Of a stretch of DNA of 10,802 bases, positions 1-8,700 are shown one piece after another. Source of the stretch: Planctomycetaceae bacterium UBA2972 (GTDB taxonomy: Bacteria > Planctomycetota > Planctomycetia > Pirellulales > Pirellulaceae); assembly GCA_002348315.1 (NCBI GenBank), contig DEAW01000161.1, positions 1 through 10,802 of the forward strand. Direction: 5' to 3'. The position numbers and the translations under genes are program-made. The notes under the pieces are model-generated. The model saw only the letters and a list, made by a program, of their open reading frames with translations, was not told where the DNA came from and made no database searches. The stretch's first letter is position 1. Every line of letters starts with the position of its first letter.

Positions 1-360
1 GACCATACTCTGATGTTTAGTGAAAACGTCGATGCTGGTAACTGGCTTGATGCGAAGCCGGCAGGATTGTTATTTCACTGGATGCCAGCTGAACTACCTC
101 CTGAAGGTGTGCAGATCATCGAAGTGTTAGGAATCAACAAGCAAGTCGGCGTTGGCAAAGGGAGGAACGATGTTCGATTCGCTCGCATCTCTTCCAACCA
201 TCCGGGAATCGCCAATGTGGTTTACGCTAGTGGCAGGACGGACAAGATGCATGAGAGTATTAGTCCACGAGTCTTGCAGTTGCTGATGATGTCCAGCGAT
301 CAGGAAGGCATGTGGCCCGGCTCGACGATTCCAATCTTAAGCCCGCCAGTACTGAAGTGA
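1..360 (+). CDS. C-terminal part of a DUF1559-family (planctomycete H-X9-DG type) protein, partial at the left edge
   Basis: The frame is open from the first base of the window, so the gene begins upstream; the ATG at 13 is probably internal. The visible ~119 residues match the C-terminal end of DUF1559 proteins. These are large planctomycete families of secreted proteins with a type IV pilin-like N-terminal methylation helix (which would lie outside this window). The sequence shows a TLMFSENVDAG segment, typical of the family's middle to late region, and then a His (codon 199-201) followed by nine residues and Ser-Gly (229-234). This is the signature H-X9-DG motif with Asp replaced by Ser. 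After it comes ISPRVLQLLMM, matching the usual closing helix. Function of the family is unknown; a surface or pseudopilus role is inferred only from the pilin-like N-terminus of relatives. The stop lies 5 bases from the end of the convergent epimerase gene. Confidence 0.75.
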   Translation, partial: DHTLMFSENVDAGNWLDAKPAGLLFHWMPAELPPEGVQIIEVLGINKQVGVGKGRNDVRFARISSNHPGIANVVYASGRTDKMHESISPRVLQLLMMSSDQEGMWPGSTIPILSPPVLK

Positions 361-365
361 CATGC

Positions 366-1340
366 CTAACTGAGTGAATCCCTGACGTCGCGAATGATCT
401 GATCCATATCGTGCTGGTTGGGATCACCAATCATTTCCCGAATACGACTCAGATCGGGAACTCGTCTTCGAATATCTTCAAAGGATTCATCATAGGCTTC
501 GGTGTAGGATTGGAATTCGATCTGTGAGTTGGATTCACAGAGCTCAATCACTCGTTCGGCCAGCTCTAAAATCGAAATCGGACAATCACTTCCAATGTTG
601 ATCACCTTCCCAAAGGCCTCTGGAGTTTCCATTAATCGAGTAATGGCCCGAGTTACGTCGTAGACATGAGAGAAGCAACGAGTTTGTTTTCCATCGTCAT
701 GGACTTTTAATGGGTCACCTGCCAGTGCCGCTTGTACGAATCGAGGCAAGACCATTCCGTAAGCCCCTGTTTGACGCGGACCCACGACATTGAAGAACCG
801 CCCAATGACAATGGGAAGACTATATTCCTTGACACATGCTAGTGCCAGAAATTCGTCGATCGCCTTCGACACTCCGTAGGACCAGCGAGGTCGAGTCGTC
901 GCTCCAAATACCAAATCGTCCTCCTCGGTCCAAACCTCTTTCGGGTTCTTCCCGTAGACTTCACTGGTAGAACTAAAAAATGTTGTGACGCTTTCGCCGC
1001 GTTCGATTCGCTGCCGTAACGCGGCTAGTAATAGTTGCGTCGGGTAAATATTGCGTTCGATCGTCTCGATGGGCTGTTTGGCGATCAACGCCACACCCAC
1101 TGCAGCTGCCAGATGATAGACCTGGTCTTTTTCCTGAATGACTTCGTTGATGAGTTGTTCATTGCCAATGTCGCCATGGATGAACGTCAATTGCGGGTGA
1201 TTTTTCAGATGCTTTAAATTGACAGGAGTACCTGTACTGAGGTCATCCACAATGGTGACGTGATCTTCGCGATTTAGCAATAATTCGGTGAGGTGAGAAC
1301 CAATGAATCCGGCCCCGCCCGTTATCAGTATGTTGCTCAA
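366..1340 (-). CDS. NAD-dependent epimerase/dehydratase family protein (extended SDR, sugar-nucleotide modifying)
   Basis: This is a 324-residue cytoplasmic enzyme of the extended short-chain dehydrogenase family, at the normal family length. Visible elements in order are the Rossmann NAD-binding GGAGFIG (residues 8-14), the acidic end of strand 2 at VDDLSTG (31-37), HGDIG (55-59), YHLAAAVGV (75-83), the serine/threonine segment SSTSEVYG (123-130), and the catalytic YGVSK pair Tyr155/Lys159. Downstream are GRFFNVVGPRQ and QTRCFSHVYDV, typical of UDP-glucuronate decarboxylases and UDP-glucose 4-epimerases. Substrate cannot be fixed from sequence; a role in making sugar nucleotides for surface polysaccharide is inferred. 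The start is TTG (1338-1340), chosen because an in-frame stop lies a few codons upstream and a GGGGA ribosome site (1348-1352, minus strand) sits 7 bases before it. It is transcribed divergently from the TPR/ExbB operon and convergently with the DUF1559-like gene. Confidence 0.93.
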   Translation of the reverse strand: MSNILITGGAGFIGSHLTELLLNREDHVTIVDDLSTGTPVNLKHLKNHPQLTFIHGDIGNEQLINEVIQEKDQVYHLAAAVGVALIAKQPIETIERNIYPTQLLLAALRQRIERGESVTTFFSSTSEVYGKNPKEVWTEEDDLVFGATTRPRWSYGVSKAIDEFLALACVKEYSLPIVIGRFFNVVGPRQTGAYGMVLPRFVQAALAGDPLKVHDDGKQTRCFSHVYDVTRAITRLMETPEAFGKVINIGSDCPISILELAERVIELCESNSQIEFQSYTEAYDESFEDIRRRVPDLSRIREMIGDPNQHDMDQIIRDVRDSLS

Positions 1341-1640
1341 TTCAGATTCCCCGATTCATGCCTAAGTGACCACGTCGCACACTTGGTTTCCTTTATTTGT
1401 AGTACTTCTTATTATCGGAACGATTAGGGGACTGAAATCAGGCTAATCCGCTATCTACAGAGCGATAGTTTGTCGTAAACGGGCGGTATTTAGAGGTTAA
1501 TCGGACAGATAACTTACCCATTCTCACACTGCTACCGCGTTCTTGTTTTCTCGGCACGCATCGTTCGCTAAACTGATAGTATTGTCGGTTGTTTCAAGTG
1601 GTTTTTTGAAACACCATTAGGTACGGAAAAAGAGAAGATT
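1341..1640. promoter_or_regulatory. 300-base divergent intergenic region
   Basis: This region separates the minus-strand epimerase from the plus-strand TPR/ExbB/ExbD operon and must carry the start signals of both. I found no long open frame, tRNA or convincing sigma-70 box pair. TAGTAT near 1576 is -10-like, but no good -35 hexamer sits at the right distance. A purine-rich AGAGAAG (1631-1637) is the likely ribosome site for the TPR gene. The only clear structure is the inverted repeat at 1590-1613. Confidence 0.5.
1590..1613 (+). repeat. Inverted repeat (8-bp arms, 8-base loop) upstream of the TPR gene
   Basis: The arms are TGTTTCAA (1590-1597) and TTGAAACA (1606-1613), an exact reverse complement, separated by GTGGTTTT. 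The repeat ends 27 bases before the ATG at 1641. It has no T-tract after the right arm, so it is not a typical terminator for anything upstream on this strand. It could be a repressor or activator operator, or a hairpin in the 5' leader of the operon mRNA. Chance occurrence in a 300-base AT-leaning spacer cannot be excluded. Confidence 0.45.
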
Positions 1641-4382
1641 ATGTTCATACGTAACCCACTACGCTCGCTTGGATTGTTCCTGATTTGTTGTGCTTTGCTT
1701 TCCTGTGTTTCTCCGATCATTCAGGCTCAGGAAGTCATCGAATTAAAGGCTGAATCTTCCGGGGATGCAGAAGATATTTATGCTGACGGAGCCGCCTACC
1801 AAAACGGTGGGAAGTTTGAGATTGCCATCGAAGAGTGGGTTAAATTTAGAGACGAATACTCGGATGACCCGCTCGCTCCCAAATCAATTTACTACCTGGG
1901 AATTTGTTCTCTCCAGTTGCAAAAATACGATGATGCAGCCGCAGCATTTGAGTTTACTGCGACTCGCTATGCCAAACATGAAAACTCGGAATCAGCGTAC
2001 TTCTATTGGGGCAGAACCCGGTACGCGCAAGGGTTGAGTAGTCAGGATGCCAAGCAACGTAGCGAGTTACTAACCATTGCGATGACTGCCTTCGATAAGC
2101 AGTTGGAGTTGTTTGGTAAAGGAGCCATGGCGGATCAGGCGCACTATCTTCGAGGAGAGTCTGCTTATAACCAGGGAGATAAGACCAAGGCGATTGCAGA
2201 CTATCGTGCGGTGGTCACCAATTTTCCAAAGTCAGGTTACCGGGAAGACGCAGTCTACGTGCTCGGGGCAACACTGGAAGAGGAAGAGAAATTTAAAGAG
2301 GCAGGTGTCGCTTATGATTTGTTCCTCAAGGAATTTCCTGAAAGTGGTTTGCGAACGGAAGTTCGAATGCGAAAAGCGGAGACGATTCTCAAGGAAGATA
2401 AGTTCGAAGAAGCGGCTCAGATTTTTGCGGAAGTGGCAGCGGTGGAAGGGTTTTCTCATGCGACCCACGCACGTCTTCGTCAGGCTTCCTGCCTGATCAG
2501 TTTAGAACAGCTTGATGATGCCTCGACAATTTACCAATCCGTCTACGAAGCCACTGAGGATGCTGAGCATAAAAAGACTGCCGTTCTGCAACTCAATGTG
2601 CTCTGTCGTAAATACATCGACAAGAAGCTGTTTGACAAATCATTATCGCTCGCCGAACAGATGGTCGTGAAAGCTGATACTGAAGATTTGAAAGTGCGAT
2701 TCAAAATGGCGGCCGCAGATTCTCTCGATGGCCAGGCCAAGTATGCAGAAGCGCGTCCTAAGTATCTGGCGATTTTCAAAGATCATGCGAAGCACGTCTT
2801 AGCTGCCGATGCACTATACTTCGCATCGTTTGCAGCATTTCAGCTCAAACAATATGACGCAGTCCTTGGCGATGCGGCCGAATTTGAAAAGCAGTTTCCC
2901 GAGCACGATTTCGCAGCGGATGTTGCCAAATTGGTGGAAGAGTCCCGAGTGCTCAAGAGCGTCGATTTATTCAAGGCTGAGAAGTTTGCAGAAACTATCG
3001 AATTGCTATCCGCCGTGGTCGCGAACAGTCCTAAAGGAAACCGCACTGCTGAAAGCTTGCTACTGTTGGCTCGCAGTCAGGCTCGATTAGAAAAATATGA
3101 AGATGCGAAAGCGAGCCTCGGGAAGCTGATCTCCGGATTCCCGGAAAATAACCTGGTGCCTGAATCGATCTATAGACTGGGCGAATATCACTTTGTGGCT
3201 AATGACTTTGATGGAGCGATCACTCAATTTACTACCGTCATCGATAAGTACGCTGATACCAGTTTTGCCAAACAGTCTGTTGGACGTCGTGCCGATGTGA
3301 AGTTTGAAAAAGGGCGTAAGCAACTGGCTGACAAACAGGTTGATGAAGCGATTGCCACCTGGAATTCGATTCTTACTGAAGTCGAAGATTACCGATTGGC
3401 ACATGCAGTACTTTATGAAGTGGCATTTGCCCTGAGATCTCAGGATAAACATGAGCAGGCTCGGGAAGTCTTCACGCAATTGATTACCAAACATGCTGAC
3501 AGCGATTTGGCAGCGGATTCGTTCTTTCGGCTTGGAGAGTATCAATACGATGAAGGTGAATTCGTAAAGGCACTGCAGCACTATGAAAAAGCATTGGGTA
3601 AATCCAAAGAAGGTGAACTTCAGGAACTGATCCTTCACAAACTCGGTTGGGCAAGTTTCCGGGGAGAATCGTTTGAAGCAAGTGAAAAACATTTTGCCGA
3701 GCAGATCACCAAATACCCGGAGGGTGATTTGGTAGGCGATGCGAAATTTATGAGTGCTGAAAGTTTGTTTAAGCAGGATAAGTATCCCGAAGCTCTGGCT
3801 GGCTTTGAGCCGATCGTCGACCAAAAGTTTGATAGCAACCATTTTTCCGTATTGGTTTGGTTGCACGCTGGACAGTCTGCTGCTCAGACTAAGAAGTTTG
3901 AACAAGCACGTGGATTGTTGCAACGAGTGGTGGATTCAGAGCTTGAGGAAGCAGAGTCGTATCGCCATGAAGCTCACTTTGAAATTGGGTGGGCCTTTGA
4001 TCGTGAAATGAAGTACGCCGAAGCACTCAAGAGTTTTGAAGCTGCTGGACGTAACCGCGGGGGAGTGGGTGCCCGAGCATTTTTTATGATCGGTGATGTG
4101 CATTTTAAGCAAAAGAAATTTACCGATGCGATTAAGCAATTTGATCGGACGTTATTGCGATTTGATTCGGACGACGCGAAACCGTGGCAGGCTCTTTCAG
4201 CATATGAAGCGGGACGTTGCAAAGAAGTTCTGGCCGAAGAGTCCAAAGATGCTGAAGTGAAGAAAGAGTATTTGCGGCAGGCTATCGATTATTACCAACA
4301 AATCGTGGACGTCTATGCAGACACGGAACATGTCGGCATGGCAAAAAGTCGTATCGAAGAATTGAAGAAACTACTTCAGTAA
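1641..4382 (+). CDS. Exported tetratricopeptide-repeat protein (YbgF/CpoB- and BamD-like TPRs)
   Basis: This is a 913-residue protein built almost entirely of TPR helix pairs. The N-terminus is an export signal: basic residues 4-8, hydrophobic core 10-21, then either signal peptidase I cleavage near IIQAQ (27-30) or lipid modification at Cys22 (LLSC is a permissive lipobox). From about residue 45 to the end, roughly twenty TPR-like units follow. Many have the outer-membrane-lipoprotein style of YbgF and BamD, with an Ala-rich helix, Tyr-Leu-Gly, a short turn, KYxxAxxxF, then a YP/FP break (for example around LFLKEFPES and LISGFPENN). No enzymatic motif is seen. Such proteins act as periplasmic scaffolds; CpoB binds TolA in the E. 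coli Tol system. As first gene of a TPR-ExbB-ExbD-giant operon it is a candidate partner of the giant protein's periplasmic part. The ATG at 1641 is preceded by AGAGAAG and gives the complete signal peptide. Confidence 0.92.
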   Translation: MFIRNPLRSLGLFLICCALLSCVSPIIQAQEVIELKAESSGDAEDIYADGAAYQNGGKFEIAIEEWVKFRDEYSDDPLAPKSIYYLGICSLQLQKYDDAAAAFEFTATRYAKHENSESAYFYWGRTRYAQGLSSQDAKQRSELLTIAMTAFDKQLELFGKGAMADQAHYLRGESAYNQGDKTKAIADYRAVVTNFPKSGYREDAVYVLGATLEEEEKFKEAGVAYDLFLKEFPESGLRTEVRMRKAETILKEDKFEEAAQIFAEVAAVEGFSHATHARLRQASCLISLEQLDDASTIYQSVYEATEDAEHKKTAVLQLNVLCRKYIDKKLFDKSLSLAEQMVVKADTEDLKVRFKMAAADSLDGQAKYAEARPKYLAIFKDHAKHVLAADALYFASFAAFQLKQYDAVLGDAAEFEKQFPEHDFAADVAKLVEESRVLKSVDLFKAEKFAETIELLSAVVANSPKGNRTAESLLLLARSQARLEKYEDAKASLGKLISGFPENNLVPESIYRLGEYHFVANDFDGAITQFTTVIDKYADTSFAKQSVGRRADVKFEKGRKQLADKQVDEAIATWNSILTEVEDYRLAHAVLYEVAFALRSQDKHEQAREVFTQLITKHADSDLAADSFFRLGEYQYDEGEFVKALQHYEKALGKSKEGELQELILHKLGWASFRGESFEASEKHFAEQITKYPEGDLVGDAKFMSAESLFKQDKYPEALAGFEPIVDQKFDSNHFSVLVWLHAGQSAAQTKKFEQARGLLQRVVDSELEEAESYRHEAHFEIGWAFDREMKYAEALKSFEAAGRNRGGVGARAFFMIGDVHFKQKKFTDAIKQFDRTLLRFDSDDAKPWQALSAYEAGRCKEVLAEESKDAEVKKEYLRQAIDYYQQIVDVYADTEHVGMAKSRIEELKKLLQ

Positions 4383-4433
4383 CCCCGGAGGTTGCTTTCG
4401 GGAAGCTGTAGTTTTGGGAGACAGAGAAGGCGA

Positions 4434-5342
4434 GTGAATTCTATTTTAAATCCGAGCAAGAGAATATCAGCAGTCTTAAGTTTGATCCTGTTGCTGGCAT
4501 TGGTCAGTGTCAGGAGTGGGCTTCAGGCACAGGATAATACCGCCGGTCCCACTGCCGGTGGCGATGCGACAAGCGATCAGGCGGTTGGTGTCGAAGCGAC
4601 AGAAGATGGCGTGGTTAACACGCAGGAGTCAGAAGGGATCAATATCTTCTCGCTGATCGTGCAGGGGGGAGCGTTTACCATTCCGATCGGATTGATGTCA
4701 CTGGTCACTGTGACCTTTGTGATCGAACGATCGATGGCACTTCGGCGAGACCGAGTGATTCCTTCGTCGCTGGTGGCAGAACTTGGTTTACTTGCAGAGG
4801 AGCAGGGGCAATTTGATCCGCGGGCTGCCTACCGCTTGTGTCAACGATACCCTTCCGCAGCGGCATCCGTCATACGGTCGATGCTGGTAAAAGTCGGGCG
4901 ACCGCAGGCCGAAGTTGATCGTTCGACGACCGAAGCGAGTGAACGAGAAGCAGACCGGCTGTACGCCAATGTCCGTTGGCTCAATCTGGCTGCTGCCGTG
5001 ACACCCCTGATGGGGCTGTTGGGAACGGTCTGGGGGATGATTCAGGCATTCCACGATACCACGGGCTTGCCACAAGGAGTCAATAAAGCAGACTTTTTGG
5101 CAGAGGGTATTTATGTGGCTCTGGTGACGACTCTCTGTGGTTTGTTGGTCGCTATCCCGGCTGCCGTGTTTTCCCATTATCTGGAAGGTAAACTGCAACG
5201 CTTATTCCATGAAGTCGACGAACTACTGTTTAGCCTCATGCCGCAGATCGAACGGTTCGAAGGACGCATGCGTTTTACCAGTGTCGATGATACGCAAGAA
5301 TCCGCTGAATCTGCTGAAACTGAAACACCAGTTGAAGAATAA
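4434..5342 (+). CDS. MotA/TolQ/ExbB proton channel family protein with N-terminal signal peptide
   Basis: This is the inner-membrane stator subunit that, with ExbD/TolR, converts the proton gradient into motion of a partner protein. Numbering from the GTG start (302 residues): a signal peptide at 1-33 ends at GLQAQ, a soluble Asp/Glu/Thr-rich stretch follows, the first membrane segment is about 70-96 (QGGAFTIPIGLMSLVTVTFV), a cytoplasmic region runs to ~182, TM2 is 183-206 with the diagnostic VTPLMGLLGTVWGMI, and TM3 is 222-248 with VTTLCGLLVAIPA. Thr190 and Thr232/233 occupy the places of the proton-path threonines of ExbB (T148/T181 in E. coli). The signal-peptide form is known in planctomycete homologues. 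The GTG at 4434 is preferred because AGAAGG lies just upstream and translation begins right at the signal peptide. An in-frame TTG at 4392 would add 14 residues, but its GGAGG touches the start codon. It lies 51 bases after the TPR gene. Confidence 0.92.
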   Translation: MNSILNPSKRISAVLSLILLLALVSVRSGLQAQDNTAGPTAGGDATSDQAVGVEATEDGVVNTQESEGINIFSLIVQGGAFTIPIGLMSLVTVTFVIERSMALRRDRVIPSSLVAELGLLAEEQGQFDPRAAYRLCQRYPSAAASVIRSMLVKVGRPQAEVDRSTTEASEREADRLYANVRWLNLAAAVTPLMGLLGTVWGMIQAFHDTTGLPQGVNKADFLAEGIYVALVTTLCGLLVAIPAAVFSHYLEGKLQRLFHEVDELLFSLMPQIERFEGRMRFTSVDDTQESAESAETETPVEE

Positions 5343-5373
5343 GGAGTAACAGGGCAAATCCTGAAAAAACAAG

Positions 5374-5784
5374 ATGGCCGTCAAGATTAAGAATAGCCGA
5401 GCTCTGGGGACGTTGAGTCTCACGCCGCTGATCGATGTGGTGTTCTTGCTGCTTGTCTTCTTTTTAGTGGCTACAAGGTTTGCTCAGGAAGATCGAGAAC
5501 TCGATGTGCTGTTACCATCAGCCAGCACTGCAGCAGCAGTTACGGCTGAACCAAACGAGATCGCCATAAATATTACCGAGCAAGGTAACTACTTTGTCGG
5601 CGGGCAAACGCTTGACGATACGGGGTTACTGCTAGTGCTTAACGAATCCGTGGCTGCTAATCCGTTAGGACAGACGGTCATCATTCGAGCTGACCAACGC
5701 GTTCCTTTTCAGTATGTTGCCAATGCCATGAATCTCTGTAACACAGCCGGAATTCATGACTACACAATTGCTACTGAGCAGTAG
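5374..5784 (+). CDS. ExbD/TolR family biopolymer transport protein
   Basis: This 136-residue protein is the usual length for the family. A short basic cytoplasmic tail (MAVKIKNSRALG) leads into one membrane helix with the signature LTPLIDVVFLLLVFFLVAT (residues 16-34). Asp21 is the conserved protonatable residue, equivalent to Asp25 of E. coli ExbD. The periplasmic domain follows, with the family pattern EIAINITEQGNYFVGG (about 63-78) and the C-terminal VIIRADQRVPFQYVANAMNLCNTAGIHDYTIATE. It assembles inside the ExbB pentamer. Start: ATG at 5374; an in-frame TGA at 5362 rules out an upstream start. The Shine-Dalgarno-like AAGGAG (5341-5346) overlaps the exbB-like stop but is too distant, so translation may rely on coupling. 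Only one ExbD-like gene is present here. The stop is 9 bases before the giant gene's ATG. Confidence 0.94.
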   Translation: MAVKIKNSRALGTLSLTPLIDVVFLLLVFFLVATRFAQEDRELDVLLPSASTAAAVTAEPNEIAINITEQGNYFVGGQTLDDTGLLLVLNESVAANPLGQTVIIRADQRVPFQYVANAMNLCNTAGIHDYTIATEQ

Positions 5785-5793
5785 AGAGTTTCG

Positions 5794-8700
5794 ATGAGTT
5801 TACCATCGCAGTTCGATGACATTCGTAATGAAGAACGAGTGAACGTACGTAATAAAATCGTACGTCGGTATGTTCCTCGTACTCGGGTTGTCTTCGACGA
5901 ACAGCAATGGCCGGTCAATATCGCCTTGGTCGTGCTTGGTGGTTTCCTGATCGGAGGCATTTTTGCTTATCAACCGTTTGACCCGGAAGCGGTCTGGTAT
6001 GCCAGTCCCTGGGTTTCCCTGGCGATTGTACTCCTGCTTATCTGTACGTCGATTCTTACATTTAGATATATCGACAATAAGAAGTTCAAACGGACCATGC
6101 AGTTCTCAGTGATCGTGTGTGCCATTATCCATCTGATGATGTTGGTGTATGCGCTTGAGAGTGAAGTCTTTTCCCGGGGCTGGCAAGGTGAAGTGGCACA
6201 TAAACAACTGGTCAAAAAGAAACCTAAGAAACGCCTCGAATATCACCCCAGTCATCAACAGCAAAATGTTGAGAAACCGGATTTCCTGAAGCCTGTTGAA
6301 ACGGAAATCCCCGACCCCCAGCCTCCGGAAGTGAATCGTCAACAGGAAACAACCGCTCCGGAGGAAATTCAACAACCGACCGTTGAAGAAACCGAACCGC
6401 AGCCGATGCCCGAAGTGGTGGAAAAAAGAACGGAGTCCTCAGCGGCCACACCCAGACAGGCAGATTCCACGTCGAAGCTAAGTCGTAATTCCGTTGAACT
6501 TCCCAAGCTCAATAATGTCTCGACCGATGTGACTCAGCCCACGAAGAATCGTCAACCCACTCAACCTCGAGTCACCCAATCGCCGTCGCGAAATGTCGCA
6601 CGATCACAGTCCGCCGACAATCTGCAGAAGATGACTGTACCGGTAGAGGCAGAGATTCCCATTAAGTCGGAAGCCAATAACACGCAACGTGCACAAAGTG
6701 AAACAGCACAGGCGACCAATGATGCTCAACAAAAATCAGCAAATCGACAGGAAACGAAACTTGCTGATTTACCTAAAACACAAGTGACTCCTGTGCCAAA
6801 TCAGACGGCACAAACGCAAGTAAAGGAAACCCCGCTCGAAGCTCCTAAGAATACGGTCGCACAGCAAAAACAAACCGCCACACCACAGCGGAATCCGGCA
6901 GAAGTGCAACCAACTCCCAATGTTCCGCAAGTAACCGACAGTCAGACCTTGAAGCGAGAGTCTCCGAGTCGTGAGCAGCCGACGGTAGCAAAAGTTCCTT
7001 CTCCGGCGATTAATCCGCGATCACAACGAGTCCCTCGGGATGTTCCGCAAGTAGAACCGGTGGAATCTCCGAATACCGCGGTCGCCCGGAATCAACCTCG
7101 AGTGCAACCACAAACGAATGCAACTACTCAGCGTGCAGATACCTCGAATCCGCAGGCCACTCGCTCCAGAGCTCCTGCGGATAACCCCAGCCCGATGGTC
7201 GTAGCCGAAGCAGTTAATCGACAAAACCGAGCAGATACGAGCCCGGCAGAGAGTTCCGCAGCGACGACACCGAATCGACGTCCAACCGAATTGGCAGCTG
7301 TGACTCCGGCCAATCAGCCTGTAGTTGAGGCCACGCCGGGGCAACCGAATAGGCCCGCACCCATGCTCACCGCCTCCGCTGCCGAGACGCCGCAGAAGCA
7401 GGCTTCGCAGAGGACCCCGACGCAGGCGAATGCTCAGAATGCTGCTGATGCTTCTATTAAAGTCGCAGCTCAAACGACAGACCGAGCGGTTTCCAGTCGG
7501 CAGGCATCGAATCCCAATGCTCAAAACTCACAGCAGTCAGCAGTGAACAGGAATCAGAGTGCCACGGCGAGTATCTCTAACCCGGAGACAACAGCAACTC
7601 AGGTCCAACGTCCAAACCAATTGGCTCAGCAGAATCCTAATCTCAATGCTGCTCAGGGAGATGTTGCTCGTACAAATACCAATCAGGTCACGAATCAAAT
7701 TCAGAAATTGACCGCAGTGGATAGTAATCCTGCGGAGACGGCCTCAGGAAGTAACCTGACACAACGACGTGAATCTCAAGTAGCAAGTCAATCGGATTCG
7801 CCCAATCAAAATAATTCTCCGCAACGTGCTAGTAATGTCTCAGCAAATGTAGCCTCTCCGACCAATGCGGATACTCCGGCAAATGCCACTGCAGTCGCCG
7901 CCAATGACTCTCCATCCTTAGAGCAATCCCAACGGGCGACCTCCAAAGCTGAGTCGGGGCAATCCGGAGCCGCTGCCGGCGAAAATCTGGCCTCCCTGTC
8001 TGCTGCGGCGGACAGTCAGGCCCAGGTGTCTAATTCTGCAGCCGCGCGTGCTGAATCCACTCGGAATCAACCGGCGAATGCGGATAGTTCGTCACAGTCT
8101 TCGCAGGTACAACGGAATCGAACTCAGGCTGATGTGGCCTCCGCAATTCGAAAGCCAAACACAAATGCCGAAGCCGGAGTGGTAGCGTCCAATCAACCGA
8201 GCCAGGAAACGCTGGAAGCATCAGCCAGTGCTGATAGCAGCGCGGCCAGAGATGCTAACGCAGCCGATGTGAACGCAATGGCGGGAACTGCTTCGGCAGA
8301 TACCGGTGATCCTAAGATCAAATCGGAAAACAGTTTCAGCCGGGCTTCCGGTGGTGGCGCAAAACAACTGAGTAGTGAAGCGGATAGCACAGAGATTGCC
8401 CGGAATGTTAGCGGCAGAAATTTTGAAGCACTGGCAACGAATACTAAGGCAGAGTCAGCAACAGCCGAAGCAGGTACTGATGGAGCTCCGGCGGCATCCG
8501 CACTGACATCGAACGAAGATGCTGCTTCGAAGGCCGAGTCAGGTGAATTAGCATCGTTGGCAGGAGATCGTTCAGAAAACGAATCCGAGAAGGATGAAGA
8601 CCAGACGCTGGGCCAAATTGCTCAAAGTGATATAGCTCGTAATGATGACGCTCGTAGTGGCCCGGAAGGAGCGTCGACACAACTCGACGAAAACTCGGCT

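Noticed and set aside
3087..3923. 278-codon open frame antisense to the TPR gene
   Set aside because: It lies wholly inside a strongly supported TPR gene. Its Phe/Leu-rich product mirrors the Glu/Lys-rich sense codons, and it shows no recognisable domain or ribosome site.
4383..4433. Terminator between the TPR and ExbB genes
   Set aside because: Only a weak CCCG/CGGG pairing is present, without a T-tract; the short gap favours read-through.
7325..7546. Arg-rich plus-strand frame overlapping the linker (also 9059-9388)
   Set aside because: These are frame-shifted readings of Ala/Gln/Pro codons with no independent support; the main frame runs unbroken through them.
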